From the NCBI RefSeq assembly GCF_000720765.1, contig NZ_JODC01000003.1:124001-188000 (forward strand): DNA of 64,000 nucleotides, written 5' to 3'. The DNA is from Streptomyces sp. NRRL S-646. Its GTDB lineage: Bacteria > Actinomycetota > Actinomycetes > Streptomycetales > Streptomycetaceae. Every line of letters starts with the position of its first letter. Within the stretch, counting starts at the first letter, position 1. Both the position numbers and the translations under genes were made by a program. The notes under the pieces are model-generated. The model was not told the origin of the DNA. It was given only the letters and a program-made list of their open reading frames with translations, and ran no database searches. Of this stretch, positions 54,301-63,129 are shown piece by piece.

Positions 54301-54945
54301 CGGCACGGGCACGGCGTGCTGCCGGGCCAGGAGTTCGGTGAGCCGTACGAGGACGGCCGTCTTCCCCACGCCGACACCGCCGACGAGGAGATACGGCCGA
54401 CGGGTGTCGCGCTCCCGCAGCCGCTCCGCGATGACCTGGGCGACGTCCTCGCGGCCCACGATCTCGGCATTGCCCTGCCCGGCGGTGAGTACGAGTCTGT
54501 GGGGATCACGGCGCGCCTTGGCGAGGTAACGGCGCTTGGTCCAGCCGTACCAGCAGAACAGGAAGAGCGCGGCGGCGATGGAGGCGGTGAGGACGGGGCC
54601 GAGGAACTGGAGGAGGGTCTTGAACCCGTTGTTATCGTTTCGCCACTTTTCGAACCCGGTCGATTCGCTCTCGAGCAGGATGTACACGCCCTCCCCGCAC
54701 CAGGCGAGCACGGAGAGGGCGGCGACCAGCCACACAACCCTGGTGACATTGGTGTAGGAGAACCATCTGCGCCACTTCCTGGGGCGAGGGGCGCCGCGGC
54801 GGGCCTCCAGACGGATCGTCAGGGCGTGCCAGTGGCCGAGCAGGTCCTGCCTGACCCGGCCCCCCGCCCGTCTCAGATCCAGCGTCGCCATCGGCGCGTT
54901 GCGCGGTCGCTCCCTGCCGGGCGGGTGACGGACGACCCTCGTCAT
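51334..54945 (-). CDS. Membrane-anchored NACHT/STAND NTPase, defence candidate
   Basis: 1203 residues. Two membrane helices (about 68-90 and 110-134) lead into a STAND NTPase: Walker A GGVGVGKTA (189-197), Walker B VVIADGLEE (264-272), and ASRP (304-307), as in NACHT proteins. The long C-terminal part is helical, with a charged coiled coil (about 770-830), and ends with a five-cysteine cluster (C1129, C1133, C1138, C1145, C1156) that may bind zinc. NACHT STAND proteins sense triggers and activate effectors; several are antiphage. No separate effector is obvious; the membrane anchor or the C-terminus could serve. GGAGGG precedes ATG 54945. It is bracketed by a direct repeat. Confidence 0.85.
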   Translation of the reverse strand: MTRVVRHPPGRERPRNAPMATLDLRRAGGRVRQDLLGHWHALTIRLEARRGAPRPRKWRRWFSYTNVTRVVWLVAALSVLAWCGEGVYILLESESTGFEKWRNDNNGFKTLLQFLGPVLTASIAAALFLFCWYGWTKRRYLAKARRDPHRLVLTAGQGNAEIVGREDVAQVIAERLRERDTRRPYLLVGGVGVGKTAVLVRLTELLARQHAVPVPVRLRDADGADLDFEHMARRRFAEESPQGILARSKTERVWQQLLADDKPVVIADGLEEALQDEGLQQDRDNIIRRAIERAREEKLPLVIASRPHSPLESTCAAIVELEPLSEEEALHFVEAHVPETDERRVDWIVETAEVTESPVYLQIARELHCHGALEHDRPDDDPQHMNTRSQDRATLRLWLLETWAEALCEGRLRQDVALTPRERRDTLEVVSALACIGLLQDNLEVGFAELLDRDVHGGPTQRVRVRAEHLWATRRGFDRYGKHGNVFSGWHRRQIWDALCERLSDGGSRRLREGNMDQCNAALARFVGNADKLGLVEGFAKRVRFPHSIIQAYLGYRVLNHLGERGAGELVEEALQPPGPSRELLIALVLSSRRRAAQRTPGGGGVRAEVKKGIEELVRQSPVRGRTLAHRLWTAAKRRTDDPKALDLYAAALEIESAEAPPRLLSDIVTTVRRRWADSKGDQRTIEDAKLRLLKQLGAALRKVSGRIDTTPLYWELFQLGVEEPSYSIRLAVAQEFGTGGNEAFAAIRKEIGLNSDPEKEYEKKLSDLKAEKRQAYKEWNESMGQARAAGATSRAASSERIRQLQQKRQENNQRYRNQRIALFRQFAMRARMVPMLLGSVDEAHRDEARERLTKWLRHLDPKFTGGPPDLPLALEAALAQGFKYAANRRKRHPHAYPGGRADLIRQAETVLQQSRSWYAQLTLLQALCLWELPDSVGSHDHDRADQDGDHGGTHEPSRTIGGAMAVQTVGRWLSMAGTVNAAPGRSGADGASTRRCLHPFVAEAGDLAALALETGQPERFLWIDEKGVADTIGSRTTNSAGYRKHNLWIPPSAGWSTLDPRAQRLVADVLVMLNLIERDGHPDEVEERLARAEQAGMPLPPCIRTNREPLQPGMRAGTSVPPTPGSTCLPDCKFQLCPYPPRGCVPRGEIREPFCRQQQALLPGRVRRLLPRGLRRKTPHWVGMRVRELDRFWGEMAKRTRG

Positions 54946-55057
54946 CGTGCGTTCTCCCTCCGAGATCGGTTCTCGGGACGGAGGACCACGCGGGCGCCGC
55001 TGCCTACCTCCATGGAATCACTCTCCGCGAACTGCGCAACCGGGCCCGGAAATCCGA

Positions 55058-55074
55058 GGCCCGTTGTCGTACCC
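55058..55074 (+). repeat. 17-bp direct repeat, right of the NACHT gene
   Basis: Second copy of GGCCCGTTGTCGTACCC, with a CGGGCC/GGCCCG hairpin (55041-55063), 113 bp upstream of the NACHT start and 20 bp before the acetyltransferase ATG. Confidence 0.8.
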
Positions 55075-55093
55075 CTCCGGCAGACTCGGTGCC

Positions 55094-55600
55094 ATGGACA
55101 TCGTGATCCGGCAGGCGGAGCCCGGCGAGTACGAGACCCTCGGCGAGATCACCGCCCAGGCCTACCTCGGCGACGGGCTGCTCGATTTCGAAGGCAGCGA
55201 CTGGTACCTCGGCGAGCTGAAGGACGTCGCCAAGCGGGCGGCCCACGCTCAGGTCCTGGTCGCCGTGGAGAAAGACCGGGTCCTCGGGGGCGTGACCTTC
55301 GTGCCGTCCGGCGGCCCCATGTCCGAGACGGCCGGGCCCTCGGAGACCGAGATACGCATGCTCGCCGTCGCCCCGGCGGCCCGCGGCCGGGGCATCGGCG
55401 AGGCTCTCGTGCGCGCCTGCATCGACCGCTCCCGGGCCACGACCGGCCGCACGGGCGTGGTCCTGTCGACCCAGGGCTCGATGCGTGCCGCCCACCGGAT
55501 CTACGAACGGCTGGGCTTCGTCCGCGTCCCCGAGCGCGACTGGCATCCGGTTCCGGGGAACGACGACATCCGGCTGCTCACCTATCAGTTGACGTTCTGA
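55094..55600 (+). CDS. GNAT family N-acetyltransferase
   Basis: 168 residues, one GNAT domain: IRMLAVAPAARGRGIGEALVRACID (acetyl-CoA loop, about 94-118) and STQGSMRAAHRIYERLGFVRVPERDW. CAGACT seven bases before ATG 55094 suggests a leaderless message. Its promoter region holds the right copy of the repeat that flanks the NACHT gene. Substrate is unknown. Confidence 0.9.
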   Translation: MDIVIRQAEPGEYETLGEITAQAYLGDGLLDFEGSDWYLGELKDVAKRAAHAQVLVAVEKDRVLGGVTFVPSGGPMSETAGPSETEIRMLAVAPAARGRGIGEALVRACIDRSRATTGRTGVVLSTQGSMRAAHRIYERLGFVRVPERDWHPVPGNDDIRLLTYQLTF

Positions 55601-55654
55601 CACGCTCCGAAGTCACCACGACACAACATATGGGGGTGCTGTCCTCACCCGGCA

Positions 55655-55825
55655 CAAGATGTATGCTCATGCTCGCTGTCGCCGCAGGGGAATCCGGTGC
55701 GAATCCGGAACTGTCCCGCAACGGTGTACCCATACGTGTTCGCACACATATGGGCGTCAGTCCGAGGACCTGTCGACAGTGCGCCCGGCCCGTCCGGCCC
55801 GGGTGCTTTGACGTCCGGGCCTCGT
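55655..55825 (+). ncRNA. Cobalamin (B12) riboswitch upstream of nrdAB
   Basis: The core GCCGCAGGGGAATCCGGTGC, then GAATCCGGAACTGTCCCGCA and ACGG, is the conserved cobalamin-riboswitch centre; GTCAGTCCGAGGACCTG at 55756-55772 is the B12 box. A hairpin GGCCCGG/CCGGGCC (55796-55821) follows and may be the expression platform. In S. coelicolor the nrdABS operon is shut off by vitamin B12 through such an element, because the B12-dependent NrdJ then suffices. Confidence 0.92.
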
Positions 55826-55915
55826 GGAGTGGGTCGGTGGACGCGACGCCGTGCGCGCTCGTGACTGCCCCCTGCCCTCCGCAAGGCCCCCGTGCCGAGC
55901 GAGGGAGAGCCTCAC

Positions 55916-58288
55916 GTGACCATCGCGCCAGCAGACCCGGTTTCAGCAAACGCCGTCGTGGCCGACGCCGGTCCCGGAGCCGCGCTGCTGCGGACCCTGA
56001 CCGAGCTGACCGCCGACCTCCCCGACGCCGACCCCGGCCGGGTCGCCGCCGCCGCGCTGCGCGGCCGGTCCGCCCGTGCGGACGAGACGGAGCTGCGCGA
56101 ACTGGCCACGGAGGCGGCCGCCGGTCTGATCTCGGATGACCCCGCCTACTCGCGGCTGGCCGCGCGTCTGCTGACGATCGGCATCGCCGCGGAGGCCGCC
56201 TCACAAGGCGTCACGTCCTTCACGGAGTCCGTCGCCGTCGGGCACCGCGAGGGGCTCATCGCCGATCGCACAGCGGAGTTCGTCCGCGTCCACGCGACCC
56301 GGCTCGACGCGCTGATCGACGCCCAGGGCGACGACCGCTTCGGCTACTTCGGCCTTCGCACGCTCCACAGCCGCTACCTCCTGCGGCACCCGATCACCCG
56401 CAAGGTCATCGAGACGCCCCAGCACTTCATGCTGAGGGTGGCGAGCGGACTGGCCGAGGACGCTGTGTCCGATTCAAAGACCGGGAGCCGGTCCGTGGAC
56501 GAGGTCGCAGCGCTCTACGGCCTGATGAGCCGCCTCGACTACCTCCCCTCCTCCCCCACCCTCTTCAACTCCGGCACCCGGCACCCCCAGATGTCGTCCT
56601 GCTACCTCCTCGACTCCCCGCTGGACGAGCTGGACTCCATCTACGACCGCTACCACCAGGTCGCCCGCCTCTCGAAGCACGCCGGCGGCATCGGCCTGTC
56701 GTACAGCCGGATCCGCGCCCGCGGCTCCCTCATCCGCGGCACCAACGGCCATTCCAACGGCATCGTCCCGTTCCTGAAGACCCTCGACGCCTCGGTCGCC
56801 GCCGTGAACCAGGGCGGCCGGCGCAAGGGCGCGGCCGCCGTCTACCTGGAGACCTGGCACTCCGACATCGAGGAGTTCCTGGAGCTGCGCGACAACACCG
56901 GTGAGGACGCCCGCCGTACGCACAACCTGAACCTCGCGCACTGGGTCCCGGACGAGTTCATGCGCCGGGTCAACGAGGACGCCGTGTGGTCCCTGTTCTC
57001 GCCCTCGGACGTGCCCGAGCTGGTCGACCTGTGGGGCGAGGAGTTCGATGCCGCCTACCGCAAGGCAGAGGAGGCGGGACTCGCGAAGAAGACCATCCCG
57101 GCCCGCGACCTCTACGGCCGCATGATGCGCACCCTCGCCCAGACCGGCAACGGCTGGATGACCTTCAAGGACGCCGCCAACCGCACCGCCAACCAGACGG
57201 CCGAGCCGGGCCACGTCGTCCACTCCTCCAACCTCTGCACGGAGATCCTGGAGGTCACGAACGACGGGGAGACGGCGGTGTGCAACCTGGGGTCGGTGAA
57301 CCTGGGAGCGTTCGTCGTCAACGGTGATGTGGACTGGGAACGGCTGGACGAGACGGTCCGCACGGCCGTGACCTTCCTGGACCGTGTGGTCGACATCAAC
57401 TTCTACCCCACCGAGCAGGCAGGCCGGTCGAACGCCCGCTGGCGCCCCGTCGGCCTCGGCGCGATGGGCCTCCAGGACGTCTTCTTCAAGCTCCGTCTGC
57501 CCTTCGACTCCCCCGAGGCCAGGGCCCTCTCCACCCGGATCGCCGAGCGCATCATGCTCGCCGCGTACGAGGCCTCCGCGGACCTCGCCGAGCGCAACGG
57601 CCCGCTGCCGGCCTGGGAGAAGACCCGTACGGCCCGCGGCGTCCTGCACCCCGACCACTACGACACCGAACTCACCTGGCCGGAGCGCTGGGCAGCCCTC
57701 CGGGACCGCATCGCCGCCGTCGGCATGCGCAACTCGCTCCTCCTCGCGATCGCCCCCACCGCCACCATCGCGTCGATCGCGGGCGTGTACGAGTGCATCG
57801 AGCCGCAGGTCTCCAACCTCTTCAAGCGCGAGACCCTCTCCGGCGAGTTCCTCCAGGTCAACTCGTACCTGGTGAAGGACCTCAAGGCACTCGGCGTCTG
57901 GGACGCCCGCACCCGCGAGGCCCTGCGCGAGGCGAACGGCTCGGTGCAGGACTTCGCCTGGATCCCGGCCGACGTACGCGCCCTGTACCGCACGGCGTGG
58001 GAGATCCCGCAGCGCGGCCTGATCGACATGGCGGCGGCCCGCACCCCGTATCTGGACCAGTCCCAGTCCCTGAACCTGTTCCTGGAGACGCCGACCATCG
58101 GCAAGCTCTCCTCGATGTACGCGTACGCCTGGAAACAGGGTCTGAAGACGACGTACTACCTGCGCTCCCGCCCGGCGACCCGGATCGCCCGCGCCGCCCA
58201 AGCCACCGTCCCCGCCCAGCAGACGGCCGACCCCGATGCGGTCGCCTGCTCCCTGGAAAACCCCGAGTCCTGCGAGGCCTGCCAGTAA
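55916..58288 (+). CDS. nrdA: Class Ia ribonucleotide reductase, large subunit
   Basis: 790 residues (NrdL in some streptomycete papers). Reduces ribonucleotides to deoxyribonucleotides. Visible catalytic features: SSPTLFNSGT with a redox Cys in MSSCYLLD, radical site NLCTEILEV (Asn-Leu-Cys-Thr-Glu), partner Cys in AVCNLGSVN, and tail ESCEACQ for re-reduction. The first ~110 residues lack a recognisable ATP-cone. GTG 55916 has GAGGGAGAG upstream; GTG 55892 would add eight residues. Stop overlaps the nrdB start (TAATG). Confidence 0.95.
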   Translation: MTIAPADPVSANAVVADAGPGAALLRTLTELTADLPDADPGRVAAAALRGRSARADETELRELATEAAAGLISDDPAYSRLAARLLTIGIAAEAASQGVTSFTESVAVGHREGLIADRTAEFVRVHATRLDALIDAQGDDRFGYFGLRTLHSRYLLRHPITRKVIETPQHFMLRVASGLAEDAVSDSKTGSRSVDEVAALYGLMSRLDYLPSSPTLFNSGTRHPQMSSCYLLDSPLDELDSIYDRYHQVARLSKHAGGIGLSYSRIRARGSLIRGTNGHSNGIVPFLKTLDASVAAVNQGGRRKGAAAVYLETWHSDIEEFLELRDNTGEDARRTHNLNLAHWVPDEFMRRVNEDAVWSLFSPSDVPELVDLWGEEFDAAYRKAEEAGLAKKTIPARDLYGRMMRTLAQTGNGWMTFKDAANRTANQTAEPGHVVHSSNLCTEILEVTNDGETAVCNLGSVNLGAFVVNGDVDWERLDETVRTAVTFLDRVVDINFYPTEQAGRSNARWRPVGLGAMGLQDVFFKLRLPFDSPEARALSTRIAERIMLAAYEASADLAERNGPLPAWEKTRTARGVLHPDHYDTELTWPERWAALRDRIAAVGMRNSLLLAIAPTATIASIAGVYECIEPQVSNLFKRETLSGEFLQVNSYLVKDLKALGVWDARTREALREANGSVQDFAWIPADVRALYRTAWEIPQRGLIDMAAARTPYLDQSQSLNLFLETPTIGKLSSMYAYAWKQGLKTTYYLRSRPATRIARAAQATVPAQQTADPDAVACSLENPESCEACQ

Positions 58289-59307
58289 TGACCAGCACCA
58301 CCCGTACCCAGAACCTTCTCGACCCGGGCTTCGAGCTGACCCTGCGCCCCATGCGCTACCCGGACTTCTACGAGCGCTACCGGGACGCCATCAAGAACAC
58401 CTGGACCGTGGAGGAGGTCGACCTCCACTCGGACGTCTCCGACCTCGCGAAGCTCACGCCCGCCGAGCAGCACCTGATCGGCCGCCTGGTCGCGTTCTTC
58501 GCGACGGGCGACTCGATCGTGGCGAACAACCTGGTCCTGACCCTGTACAAGCACATCAACTCCCCGGAGGCGCGCCTGTACCTTTCGCGCCAGCTGTTCG
58601 AGGAGGCAGTGCACGTCCAGTTCTATCTGACCCTCCTGGACACCTACCTCCCCGACCCGGAGGACCGCGCCGCCGCCTTCGCGGCCGTGGAGAACATCCC
58701 CTCCATCCGCGAGAAGGCCCAGTTCTGCTTCAAGTGGATCGACTCCGTGGACAAGCTCGACCGCCTGGAGTCCAAGGCCGACCGCCGCCGCTTCCTGCTC
58801 AACCTGATCTGCTTCGCCGCCTGCATCGAGGGCCTGTTCTTCTACGGCGCCTTCGCGTACGTCTACTGGTTCCGCAGCCGGGGCCTCCTGCACGGGCTGG
58901 CGACGGGCACCAACTGGGTCTTCCGCGACGAGACCATGCACATGTCCTTCGCGTTCGACGTGGTCGACACCGTCCGCAAGGAGGAGCCGGAGCTCTTCGA
59001 CGACGAGCTCCGGCAGCAGGTGACGGACATGCTGAGGGAAGCCGTCGAGGCCGAGCTGCAGTTCGGCCGCGACCTGTGCGGGGACGGTCTGCCCGGCATG
59101 AACACGGAGTCGATGCGCCAGTACCTGGAGTGCGTCGCCGACCAGCGCCTCACCCGCCTCGGCTTCGCCCCGGTGTACGGCTCCGAAAACCCCTTCTCCT
59201 TCATGGAGTTGCAGGGCGTCCAGGAACTGACCAACTTCTTCGAGCGCCGCCCTTCGGCGTACCAGGTGGCGGTGGAGGGGACGGTCGACCTCGACGAGGA
59301 CTTCTGA
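58288..59307 (+). CDS. nrdB: Class Ia ribonucleotide reductase, small subunit
   Basis: 339 residues. Diiron ligands: Asp75 (FATGDS), Glu106 and His109 (FEEAVH), then Glu in CIEGLFF and Glu/His in RDETMHM. Tyr113 lies four residues after His109, the position of the tyrosyl radical. Generates the radical for NrdA. Translationally coupled to nrdA and under the B12 riboswitch. Confidence 0.96.
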   Translation: MTSTTRTQNLLDPGFELTLRPMRYPDFYERYRDAIKNTWTVEEVDLHSDVSDLAKLTPAEQHLIGRLVAFFATGDSIVANNLVLTLYKHINSPEARLYLSRQLFEEAVHVQFYLTLLDTYLPDPEDRAAAFAAVENIPSIREKAQFCFKWIDSVDKLDRLESKADRRRFLLNLICFAACIEGLFFYGAFAYVYWFRSRGLLHGLATGTNWVFRDETMHMSFAFDVVDTVRKEEPELFDDELRQQVTDMLREAVEAELQFGRDLCGDGLPGMNTESMRQYLECVADQRLTRLGFAPVYGSENPFSFMELQGVQELTNFFERRPSAYQVAVEGTVDLDEDF

Positions 59308-59334
59308 CGGCCCCGGCTGTGATATGCCGGGAGG

Positions 59335-59955
59335 GTGATCAGCCGCCTCCCTCTCGATGACCAACTCGACTCCCTGCGTGCGGTGTTGTCCCGCAACAGC
59401 GTCCTGACCGAGGTGCTGGAGCGGACCGCGACGATGGCGCTGCCCGGCTGGTATCTCACCGCCGGGTGCCTCTTCCAGACCGTCTGGAACGTCGTCACCG
59501 ACCGGCCGCCCGCCGCCGGCATCAAGGACTACGACGTCTTCTACTTCGATGCCGGCGACCTGTCCTGGGAGGCCGAGGATGCAGTGATCAAGGCCGGCCG
59601 GGAGATCTTCGCGGATCTCCCGGCCGAGGTCGAGATCCGCAACGAGGCACGCGTGCACCTCTGGTACGAGGACAAGTTCGGCGTGCCGTGTCCGCCGTAC
59701 GAGTCGAGCGAGGCGGCGATCGACAGCTTCGCCGCCACGACCTGCTGCCTCGGCGTACGGCTGGAGGCCGGCGGCCGATGGCGGGTCTACGCACCGCACG
59801 GTCTCTCCGACGTCTTCAACCTCGTCGTGCGGCCCAACCCCGTACTCGCGCCACGGTCCGTATACGAAGCCAAGTCGGCGCGCTGGCGCGAGCAGTGGCC
59901 GGATTTGACCGTGCTGGACTGGCCTCGCCGGGACTCGTCCATGGAGCATCCATAG
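59335..59955 (+). CDS. Nucleotidyltransferase family protein (DUF925-like)
   Basis: 206 residues. YLTAGCLFQTVWNVVTDRPP followed by IKDYDVFYFD matches the bacterial nucleotidyltransferase-like family DUF925; the DYD pair would be the metal site. Located 27 bp after nrdB, with a weak own start signal (GTG 59335), so partly co-transcribed. The AraC-type NrdS found behind nrdAB in S. coelicolor is not here. Confidence 0.8.
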   Translation: MISRLPLDDQLDSLRAVLSRNSVLTEVLERTATMALPGWYLTAGCLFQTVWNVVTDRPPAAGIKDYDVFYFDAGDLSWEAEDAVIKAGREIFADLPAEVEIRNEARVHLWYEDKFGVPCPPYESSEAAIDSFAATTCCLGVRLEAGGRWRVYAPHGLSDVFNLVVRPNPVLAPRSVYEAKSARWREQWPDLTVLDWPRRDSSMEHP

Positions 59956-60192
59956 GGCCTCCATGGGACGGCCATGGACCTCCCACGGAGCGGCAAAGTT
60001 CTTCCTGCCCATCTATTCCGGGCTGCTCGCCTCCCGCTACTTTCTGGCCGTCCTGCCATGTACACACAACACCGGCACAGGATGTTTTAAGTGTCATGCC
60101 CATGACGGCATCGCGCACCGCCGCCGCTACGCGCGTCACAGGCCTGCCACCAGCGTCGAGAACCCCACTCCAACGACGGAGGCAGTACCCCC

Positions 60193-62238
60193 ATGCGTGA
60201 GAAGCCCAGACGGAGCCTGCGAAGACTCCTGGCCACCGCCATACCCGCCCTCGCCCTCGGCCTCGCCGGTCTCGTGGCCGCACCGGCACATGCTGCGCCC
60301 GCGGCGACGCACACCACCCGCACCGCCCAGAACGCCAAGGCCCTCACCTCCCCCGAGCGGCAGACGTTCCACTCGACCGGCAAGGCCGGCCAGAAGGTGC
60401 CGACCACGCACCTGTGCGCCACCGCCGCCCCGGGTCACGCGTCCTGCTTCGCCCAGCGCCGTACCGACATCAAGCAGCGGCTGGCCTCCGCGGTCGCCGC
60501 CGCCGCGCCCTCCGGCCTCAGCCCGGCCAACCTGCACAGCGCCTACAACCTGCCGTCAACGGGCGGCTCGGGCCTGACCGTTGCCGTGGTGGACGCCTAC
60601 AACGACCCCAACGCCGAGTCGGATCTGGCCACTTACCGCTCGACGTACGGCCTGTCCTCCTGCACCAAGGCCAACGGCTGTTTCAAGCAGGTCAGCCAGA
60701 CCGGTTCCACGACCTCGCTGCCCACCAACGACACCGGCTGGGCGGGTGAAGAGGCGCTGGACCTCGACATGGTCAGCGCGGTCTGCCCGAACTGCAACAT
60801 CATCCTCGTCGAGGCGAACTCCGCGAACGACACCGACCTCGGCATCGCCGAGAACGAGGCCGTGTCGCTCGGCGCGAAGTTCGTCTCCAACAGCTGGGGC
60901 GGCTCCGAGTCCTCGTCCCAGACCAGCGAGGACACCTCGTACTTCAAGCACCCGGGTGTCGCGATCACCGTCTCCGCCGGTGACTCCGCCTACGGCGCCG
61001 AGTACCCGGCGACCTCGCAGTACGTGACGGCGGTCGGCGGTACGGCGCTCTCCACCTCCTCCAACTCCCGCGGCTGGTCCGAGTCCGTGTGGCACACCAG
61101 CTCCACCGAGGGCACCGGCTCCGGCTGCTCCGCGTACGACCCGAAGCCGAGCTGGCAGACCGACAGCGGCTGCAGCAAGCGCATGGAGGCCGACGTCTCC
61201 GCCGTCGCCGACCCGGCCACCGGCGTCGCGGTGTACGACACCTACGGCGGCTCCGGCTGGGCGGTCTACGGCGGCACCAGCGCCTCGGCCCCGATCATCG
61301 CGGGCGTGTACGCCCTCGCCGGCACCCCGGGCTCCAGCGACTACCCGGCGAAGTACCCCTACAGCCACACCAGCAACCTGTACGACGTGACCAGCGGCAA
61401 CAACGGCTCCTGCTCCACGGCGTACTTCTGCACCGCCGGGACCGGCTACGACGGCCCCACCGGCTGGGGCACCCCCAACGGCACCACCGCCTTCACCTCG
61501 GGCAGCACCTCCGGCAACACGGTGACCGTCACCAACCCGGGCAGCCAGTCGACGACGACCGGCGGCTCCGTCAGCCTGCAGATCAGCGCGAGCGACAGCG
61601 CGGGCGCGACGCTCACCTACAGCGCGAGCGGCCTGCCGACCGGGCTGTCCATCAGCAGCTCCAGCGGCCTGATCTCCGGTACGGCCTCCACCGCGGGCAC
61701 CTACCAGGTCACCGTCACCGCCAAGGACTCGACCGGCGCCTCCGGTTCGACCTCCTTCACCTGGACGGTCGGCTCCAGCGGCGGCACCTGCACCTCCTCG
61801 CAGCTGCTGGGCAACCCCGGCTTCGAGTCGGGCAGCACCACCTGGACCGCGTCCAGCGGTGTCATCACCAACTCCAGCAGTGAGTCGGCGCACGCCGGTT
61901 CGTACTACGCCTGGCTGGACGGCTACGGCTCCTCGCACACCGACACGCTGTCCCAGTCGGTGACCGTGCCGAGCGGCTGCAAGGCCACCTTCACCTTCTA
62001 CCTGCACATCGACACCGCCGAGACCGGCAGCACCGCGTACGACAAGCTGACGGTCAGCGCCGGTTCGACCACCCTGGCCACCTACTCCAACGTCAACGCG
62101 GCTTCCGGCTACGCCCAGAAGTCCCTCGACCTGTCCTCGTACGCCGGCTCGACCGTCACCCTGAAGTTCAGCGGTGTCGAGGACTCCTCGCTCCAGACCA
62201 GCTTCGTCCTCGACGACACTGCCGTGACGACCAGCTGA
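60193..62238 (+). CDS. Secreted S53 family (sedolisin) peptidase
   Basis: 681 residues. Signal peptide with cleavage near PAHA-A (about 34), a short pro-region (~35-105), then the sedolisin domain: Glu186/Asp190 ([10 protein letters not shown]), Asp264 (SAGDS) and Ser363 (GGTSASAP). After it come an Ig-like (He_PIG) repeat (~435-530) and a C-terminal beta-sandwich (~535-681), probably for binding substrate. Acid-type serine-carboxyl endopeptidase. The pro-region is shorter than in many sedolisins. GGAGG precedes ATG 60193. Confidence 0.93.
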   Translation: MREKPRRSLRRLLATAIPALALGLAGLVAAPAHAAPAATHTTRTAQNAKALTSPERQTFHSTGKAGQKVPTTHLCATAAPGHASCFAQRRTDIKQRLASAVAAAAPSGLSPANLHSAYNLPSTGGSGLTVAVVDAYNDPNAESDLATYRSTYGLSSCTKANGCFKQVSQTGSTTSLPTNDTGWAGEEALDLDMVSAVCPNCNIILVEANSANDTDLGIAENEAVSLGAKFVSNSWGGSESSSQTSEDTSYFKHPGVAITVSAGDSAYGAEYPATSQYVTAVGGTALSTSSNSRGWSESVWHTSSTEGTGSGCSAYDPKPSWQTDSGCSKRMEADVSAVADPATGVAVYDTYGGSGWAVYGGTSASAPIIAGVYALAGTPGSSDYPAKYPYSHTSNLYDVTSGNNGSCSTAYFCTAGTGYDGPTGWGTPNGTTAFTSGSTSGNTVTVTNPGSQSTTTGGSVSLQISASDSAGATLTYSASGLPTGLSISSSSGLISGTASTAGTYQVTVTAKDSTGASGSTSFTWTVGSSGGTCTSSQLLGNPGFESGSTTWTASSGVITNSSSESAHAGSYYAWLDGYGSSHTDTLSQSVTVPSGCKATFTFYLHIDTAETGSTAYDKLTVSAGSTTLATYSNVNAASGYAQKSLDLSSYAGSTVTLKFSGVEDSSLQTSFVLDDTAVTTS

Positions 62239-62271
62239 TCCGTTCGATACCGTTCGATCCCGTTCGTCCCT

Positions 62272-62306
62272 GGAGCCCCGGCCGCGATCTTCGCGGCCGG
62301 GGCTCC
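62272..62306 (+). terminator. Terminator of the S53 peptidase gene
   Basis: Perfect 16-bp arms (GGAGCCCCGGCCGCGA / TCGCGGCCGGGGCTCC) around TCT. Preceded by three CGTTCGATCC-like 10-bp repeats (62241-62270). Confidence 0.9.
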
Positions 62307-62359
62307 GGTGTGGATCCGGACACGGGGGTCACACGTCACAGAGGTGAGGAGGCCCCCCC

Positions 62360-62845
62360 ATGCGCCGAACGATCCACCACACGATCCTCGCCCTCGCGGC
62401 ACTCACCCTCACCCTGGCCGGCTGCGGCAACCAGACCGACAGCGGCAAGGGCGGCGACAGCAACAGCGTGTCGTCCTCCCCCACCCCCAGGAAGAGCCCG
62501 CCCGCAAGCCCGACGCCGAGTCCCACGGGCGGCTGCACGACGGCGTCGACGCTCGGTGCCGCCGACAGCGGCCGTACGGTCTGTCTGGCGGTGGGCGACA
62601 CCGTCCGGATCAGCCTGGACGGAACCGCGAAGCGCCCCTGGAAACCGGTCACCGCAAGCGGCTCCGTCCTGGAGGCCGCCAACAGCGGCTTCGTCCTGCA
62701 ACCCGGCGATGCGAGCGCCGCCTTCAAGGCCGTGGCGGACGGGAAGACCCGGCTGCAGTCCACGCGGCCGCTGTGCGCCGCCCAGACCGGCCGGGTCTCG
62801 TGCCTGGGGATTCAGGAGTGGTGGGTCACCGTGGTGGTGAAGTAG
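62360..62845 (+). CDS. Small lipoprotein, unrecognised
   Basis: 161 residues. Lipobox LAGC (Cys22), a Ser/Pro/Thr-rich linker (~28-57) and a ~100-residue beta-rich domain with four cysteines (GCTTAS, TVCLAVG, PLCAAQ, VSCLGI). GAGGTGAGGAGG precedes ATG 62360. Probably anchored on the outer face of the membrane. The 3' end overlaps a convergent small gene by 34 bp. Confidence 0.82.
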   Translation: MRRTIHHTILALAALTLTLAGCGNQTDSGKGGDSNSVSSSPTPRKSPPASPTPSPTGGCTTASTLGAADSGRTVCLAVGDTVRISLDGTAKRPWKPVTASGSVLEAANSGFVLQPGDASAAFKAVADGKTRLQSTRPLCAAQTGRVSCLGIQEWWVTVVVK

Positions 62846-63036
62846 CGCTGCCGGCGGGCGGGACGCCGGGCGGGGCCGAGGCCCTCGGCCTCCCGGCGGG
62901 CCTGCTCGGCCTCGCGGATCTGCCGGTCGATGCGACGGTCGCGCGCGATACCGAGCACGGACGGGAGGACCAGGAGAACGAGGATGGCGAGAACGGTCAG
63001 CATTCCGATCAGTCCTTCGAGGTGTGCCGTATCCAT
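62812..63036 (-). CDS. Small single-TM protein
   Basis: 74 residues: one membrane helix (MLTVLAILVLLVLPSVLGI, ~12-30) and a very basic cytoplasmic tail ending FTTTVTHHS. Divergent from the GlxA-type regulator. Unrecognised; it could be a short membrane anchor. Confidence 0.6.
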   Translation of the reverse strand: MDTAHLEGLIGMLTVLAILVLLVLPSVLGIARDRRIDRQIREAEQARREAEGLGPARRPARRQRYFTTTVTHHS

Positions 63037-63129
63037 GGACACCACTGTCGCGCCGATAGCTCCTGACAAACAGTGGCAGGACTGCCGTAGACCCTCGAAA
63101 TACTGCCAATGGCGGGGCACACTGGTGAC

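Noticed and set aside
53938..56139. 733-codon plus-strand frame across the NACHT start, the acetyltransferase and the riboswitch
   Set aside because: Crosses several supported features in wrong frames.
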